Assembly: GCA_026398285.1 (NCBI GenBank) | Contig: JAPLTI010000236.1 | Location: 1 to 7,101, forward strand | DNA length: 7,101 nt | Reading direction: 5' to 3' | DNA from: Verrucomicrobiota bacterium | GTDB lineage: Bacteria > Verrucomicrobiota > Verrucomicrobiia > Chthoniobacterales > Terrimicrobiaceae | In this document: positions 5,909-7,101 of the stretch, in pieces | Layout of the letters: each line of letters opens with the position of its first letter | How positions within the stretch are numbered: the stretch's first letter is position 1 | Position numbers and translations under genes: made by a program | The notes under the pieces: generated by a model | Database searches by the model: none | What the model was told of the DNA's origin: nothing | The model's input: the letters and a program-made list of their open reading frames with translations, nothing else

Positions 5909-6252
5909 CGAGCAACTTCCATTTCCTCGCCACCGAATGGCCTGAAGTGCTGGAACCCGCCGCCAAAGCGGAGAGCTTGGCCTATTCCGACCCAAGAGCG
6001 GCATGCTTCTACTCCCGGCGCGCTCTGGAGATGGCGATGGCGTGGCTCTACAAACACGATGCCACCCTGCGCTTGCCGTATCAGGACAGCCTGAACGCGC
6101 TCCTACACGAGCCGACTTTCCGAAACACGGCCGGGGAGGAGATTTTCTTAAAGGCAAAAATCATCAAGGATCTCGGCAACCACGCGGTGCACAGCAAGCG
6201 GCCGATTTTCGACCAGGATTCACAGGAATGCCGAAGGCAGTGTCGGGGATGA
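5905..6252 (+). pseudogene. Truncated type I restriction endonuclease R subunit (hsdR), N-terminal fragment
   Basis: A 115-codon frame whose first ~100-106 residues match the N-terminal DUF4145-type domain of type I restriction R subunits: FHFLATEWPEVLEPAAKAES, RAACFYSRRALEMAMAWLYK, LPYQDSLNALLHEPTF and the IKDLGNHAVHSKRPI end. A full HsdR has about 900-1,100 residues with a PD-(D/E)XK nuclease and a DEAD-type translocase after this domain; none of that is here. Similarity fades near residue 106 (about base 6219), after which the frame reads ECRRQCRG and stops at 6250-6252. The ATG overlaps the TGA of the AbiEii gene (ATGA), and a GGAGGAGG-like ribosome site lies ~10 bases upstream in the AbiEii 3' end. 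It was therefore the last gene of that operon. It cannot cut DNA; whether the small domain is still made is unknown. Confidence 0.83.
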
Positions 6253-6439
6253 CGCAAAAAACGAATACTCGTGTCATTGCAACCAACTCATTCTCTGTGC
6301 TCTTTGACTCGCTCGCTCCCGCTCATGGGTGCAGAGTGGAAATCTTCAAACGAGCCAGATTGAAACAGAGGGCAGTCCCGCGTATTGACGCATTTGATTT
6401 AGCGGAGTTGCTGTAGAAATATGGCTATCAGGCGCTGAT

Positions 6440-6476
6440 GCCGACGGGGACGTCGGCGTTCCGGCCGGGATTTTTT
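6440..6476 (+). terminator. GC-rich stem-loop followed by a T run (possible terminator)
   Basis: GCCGACG (6440-6446) pairs perfectly with CGTCGGC (6451-6457), leaving a GGGA loop of GNRA type. A second small palindrome CCGGCCGG follows at 6461-6468, then TTTTTT at 6471-6476. The distance from the first stem to the T run is longer than usual, so the second palindrome may be the working stem, or the first may be a dispersed palindromic repeat. It would end transcription from the defence operon before fba. Confidence 0.4.
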
Positions 6477-6486
6477 CTTCGTATCT

Positions 6487-6549
6487 TTGTCACACCGTGA
6501 CGGAGCGTTGTCACGCCGTGACGGAGCATTGTCCCGGTGAGAAAGCGTG
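6487..6549. repeat. Tandem 21-base repeats with internal dyads upstream of fba
   Basis: Two adjacent 21-base units (6487-6507 and 6508-6528) differ at only two positions, and a third, decayed unit beginning TTGTC follows (6529-6549). Each of the first two contains the dyad GTCAC-N3-GTGAC (6489-6501 and 6510-6522). The dyad centres are exactly 21 bases apart, two turns of the helix, so they face the same side of the DNA. This would suit two adjacent protein dimers. They lie about 165-205 bases before the fba start. Confidence 0.65.
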
Positions 6550-6692
6550 AGCAATAGAGCCTACTCGATCAAAAAATCTGACTATTCCCATTTGGTCGCC
6601 CACTCCGTGATTCAAAATTCGGCAACAAGTCAGAAAAAGGTTGGGTATTGAATTGCAGGTCGTAGACCGCGCGTGATAGAGACTTTTCCTTC

Positions 6693-7101
6693 ATGAATAA
6701 TTCGAAATTTCGCGCAGGTGTTTTGTTTGGGGATGAAGTGAAATCTTTACTGGACTACGCAAAGGCGGAGAGCTTTGCACTGCCAGCGGTAAATTGCATT
6801 GGAACGAGTTCCATCAATGCGGCCTTAGCTGCGGGACGCGAACTCAATTCGCCGATGATGATCCAGTTCTCTAACGGGGGCGCACAGTTTTTTATCGGCA
6901 AGGGAGTGAAGGGTGACAATCAACTGGGCCCTGTGCTTGGCGGCATCGCAGGTGCCATCTACACGGATCAGGCGGCAAAGGCTTATGGCGTGCCTGTCAT
7001 TCTGAACACGGATCATTGCGCCAAAAAATTGCTGCCTTGGATCGACGGGTTGCTGGCGGACAGCGAGGAGCAATTTGCGAAAACCGGAAAGCCTCTCTAC
7101 A
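6693..7101 (+). CDS. fba: Class II (IIA) fructose-bisphosphate aldolase, 3' end outside the window
   Basis: The first 136 codons of a zinc-dependent class II aldolase, which interconverts fructose-1,6-bisphosphate with dihydroxyacetone phosphate and glyceraldehyde-3-phosphate in glycolysis and gluconeogenesis. The frame runs without a stop to the window edge. Residues ~28-42 (FALPAVNCIGTSSIN), 57-73 (IQFSNGGAQFFIGKGVK) and 103-121 (ILNTDHCAKKLLPWIDGLL) match the FbaA subgroup closely. D107 is the catalytic aspartate and H108 the first zinc ligand by family comparison; the remaining zinc ligands and the GSGS phosphate loop would lie beyond the window. The ATG at 6693 gives the usual short N-terminus of the family; there is no strong ribosome site before it. 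The gene stands alone on this strand after a long untranslated region and marks the right border of the accessory island. Confidence 0.96.
   Translation, partial: MNNSKFRAGVLFGDEVKSLLDYAKAESFALPAVNCIGTSSINAALAAGRELNSPMMIQFSNGGAQFFIGKGVKGDNQLGPVLGGIAGAIYTDQAAKAYGVPVILNTDHCAKKLLPWIDGLLADSEEQFAKTGKPLY

Larger units (their letters stand above)
6253..6692. other. Long region without a recognisable gene between the hsdR remnant and fba
   Basis: A plus-strand frame at 6249-6416 gives 55 residues ending RIDAFDLAELL, but it has no family signature and no good ribosome site, so I do not call it a gene; it may be debris from the deletion that removed hsdR. The rest holds a GC-rich hairpin (6440-6457), a T run (6471-6476) and the 21-base tandem repeats (6487-6528). 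From ~6550 on I see AT-rich sequence that must include the fba promoter. TTGCAG near 6653 with a TGATAG-like box about 16 bases later is the best candidate, and it is weak. Confidence 0.5.

Noticed and set aside
4608..5966. Long minus-strand open frame (452 codons) across the AbiEi-like, AbiEii and hsdR genes
   Set aside because: It runs antisense to three plus-strand genes with clear family motifs and ribosome sites, its product is rich in R, A, P and S as expected of a mirror frame, and it shows no domain.
6249..6416. Small gene starting at the ATG that overlaps the hsdR fragment stop
   Set aside because: 55 residues without a recognisable motif, no convincing ribosome site, and located in sequence just past a deletion junction.
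6487..6549. Tandem repeats as a CRISPR array
   Set aside because: The 21-base units are directly adjacent without spacers and only two are well kept; no cas gene is near.
6825..7073. Minus-strand open frame of 82 codons
   Set aside because: It is opposite the conserved class II aldolase and has no protein-like features of its own.

Overview
The window looks like chromosomal DNA of a Gram-negative-type bacterium of moderate to high GC. A periplasmic-sensor adenylate cyclase, an EngA/Der GTPase beside pgsA, a PpnP-type nucleoside phosphorylase and a class IIA fructose-bisphosphate aldolase fit several phyla. Verrucomicrobiota is my best guess from overall gene style, but no marker in the window proves it.

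Layout. Bases 1-1075 (+) hold the 3' part of a class III nucleotide cyclase with an extracytoplasmic sensor end, one membrane helix, a HAMP linker and a catalytic domain. It converges, with 3 bases between stop codons, on a minus-strand block: pgsA (3447-2875), der (2871-1504) and ppnP (1408-1079). pgsA and der are almost certainly one transcription unit; ppnP lies 95 bases further on.

Bases about 3450-6420 form an accessory island between these housekeeping genes and fba. From left to right it holds an unidentified degenerate stretch, a fragment that looks like the extreme C-terminus of a type I restriction specificity subunit (HsdS), an XRE/HipB-like regulator, an AbiEi-like (DUF6088-type) antitoxin or regulator, an AbiEii-type nucleotidyltransferase toxin broken by a 1-base frameshift, and the first ~105 codons of a type I restriction R subunit (HsdR), cut off before its nuclease and helicase domains. 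The last three reading frames are chained by GTGA and ATGA stop/start overlaps. I read this as the wreck of a type I restriction-modification operon that carried a toxin-antitoxin-like module between hsdS and hsdR. The methyltransferase gene and nearly all of hsdS and hsdR are gone, and the toxin is broken, while the regulator and the antitoxin remain intact. Inverted repeats sit just upstream of both surviving regulatory genes and look like operators.

Bases about 6220-6692 are non-coding as far as I can tell. They hold a GC-rich hairpin followed by a T run and a pair of 21-base tandem repeats, each with a 13-base dyad, before the 5' part of fba (6693 to the window edge). The catalytic arginine position of the cyclase carries serine, which is a second unusual point of the window.
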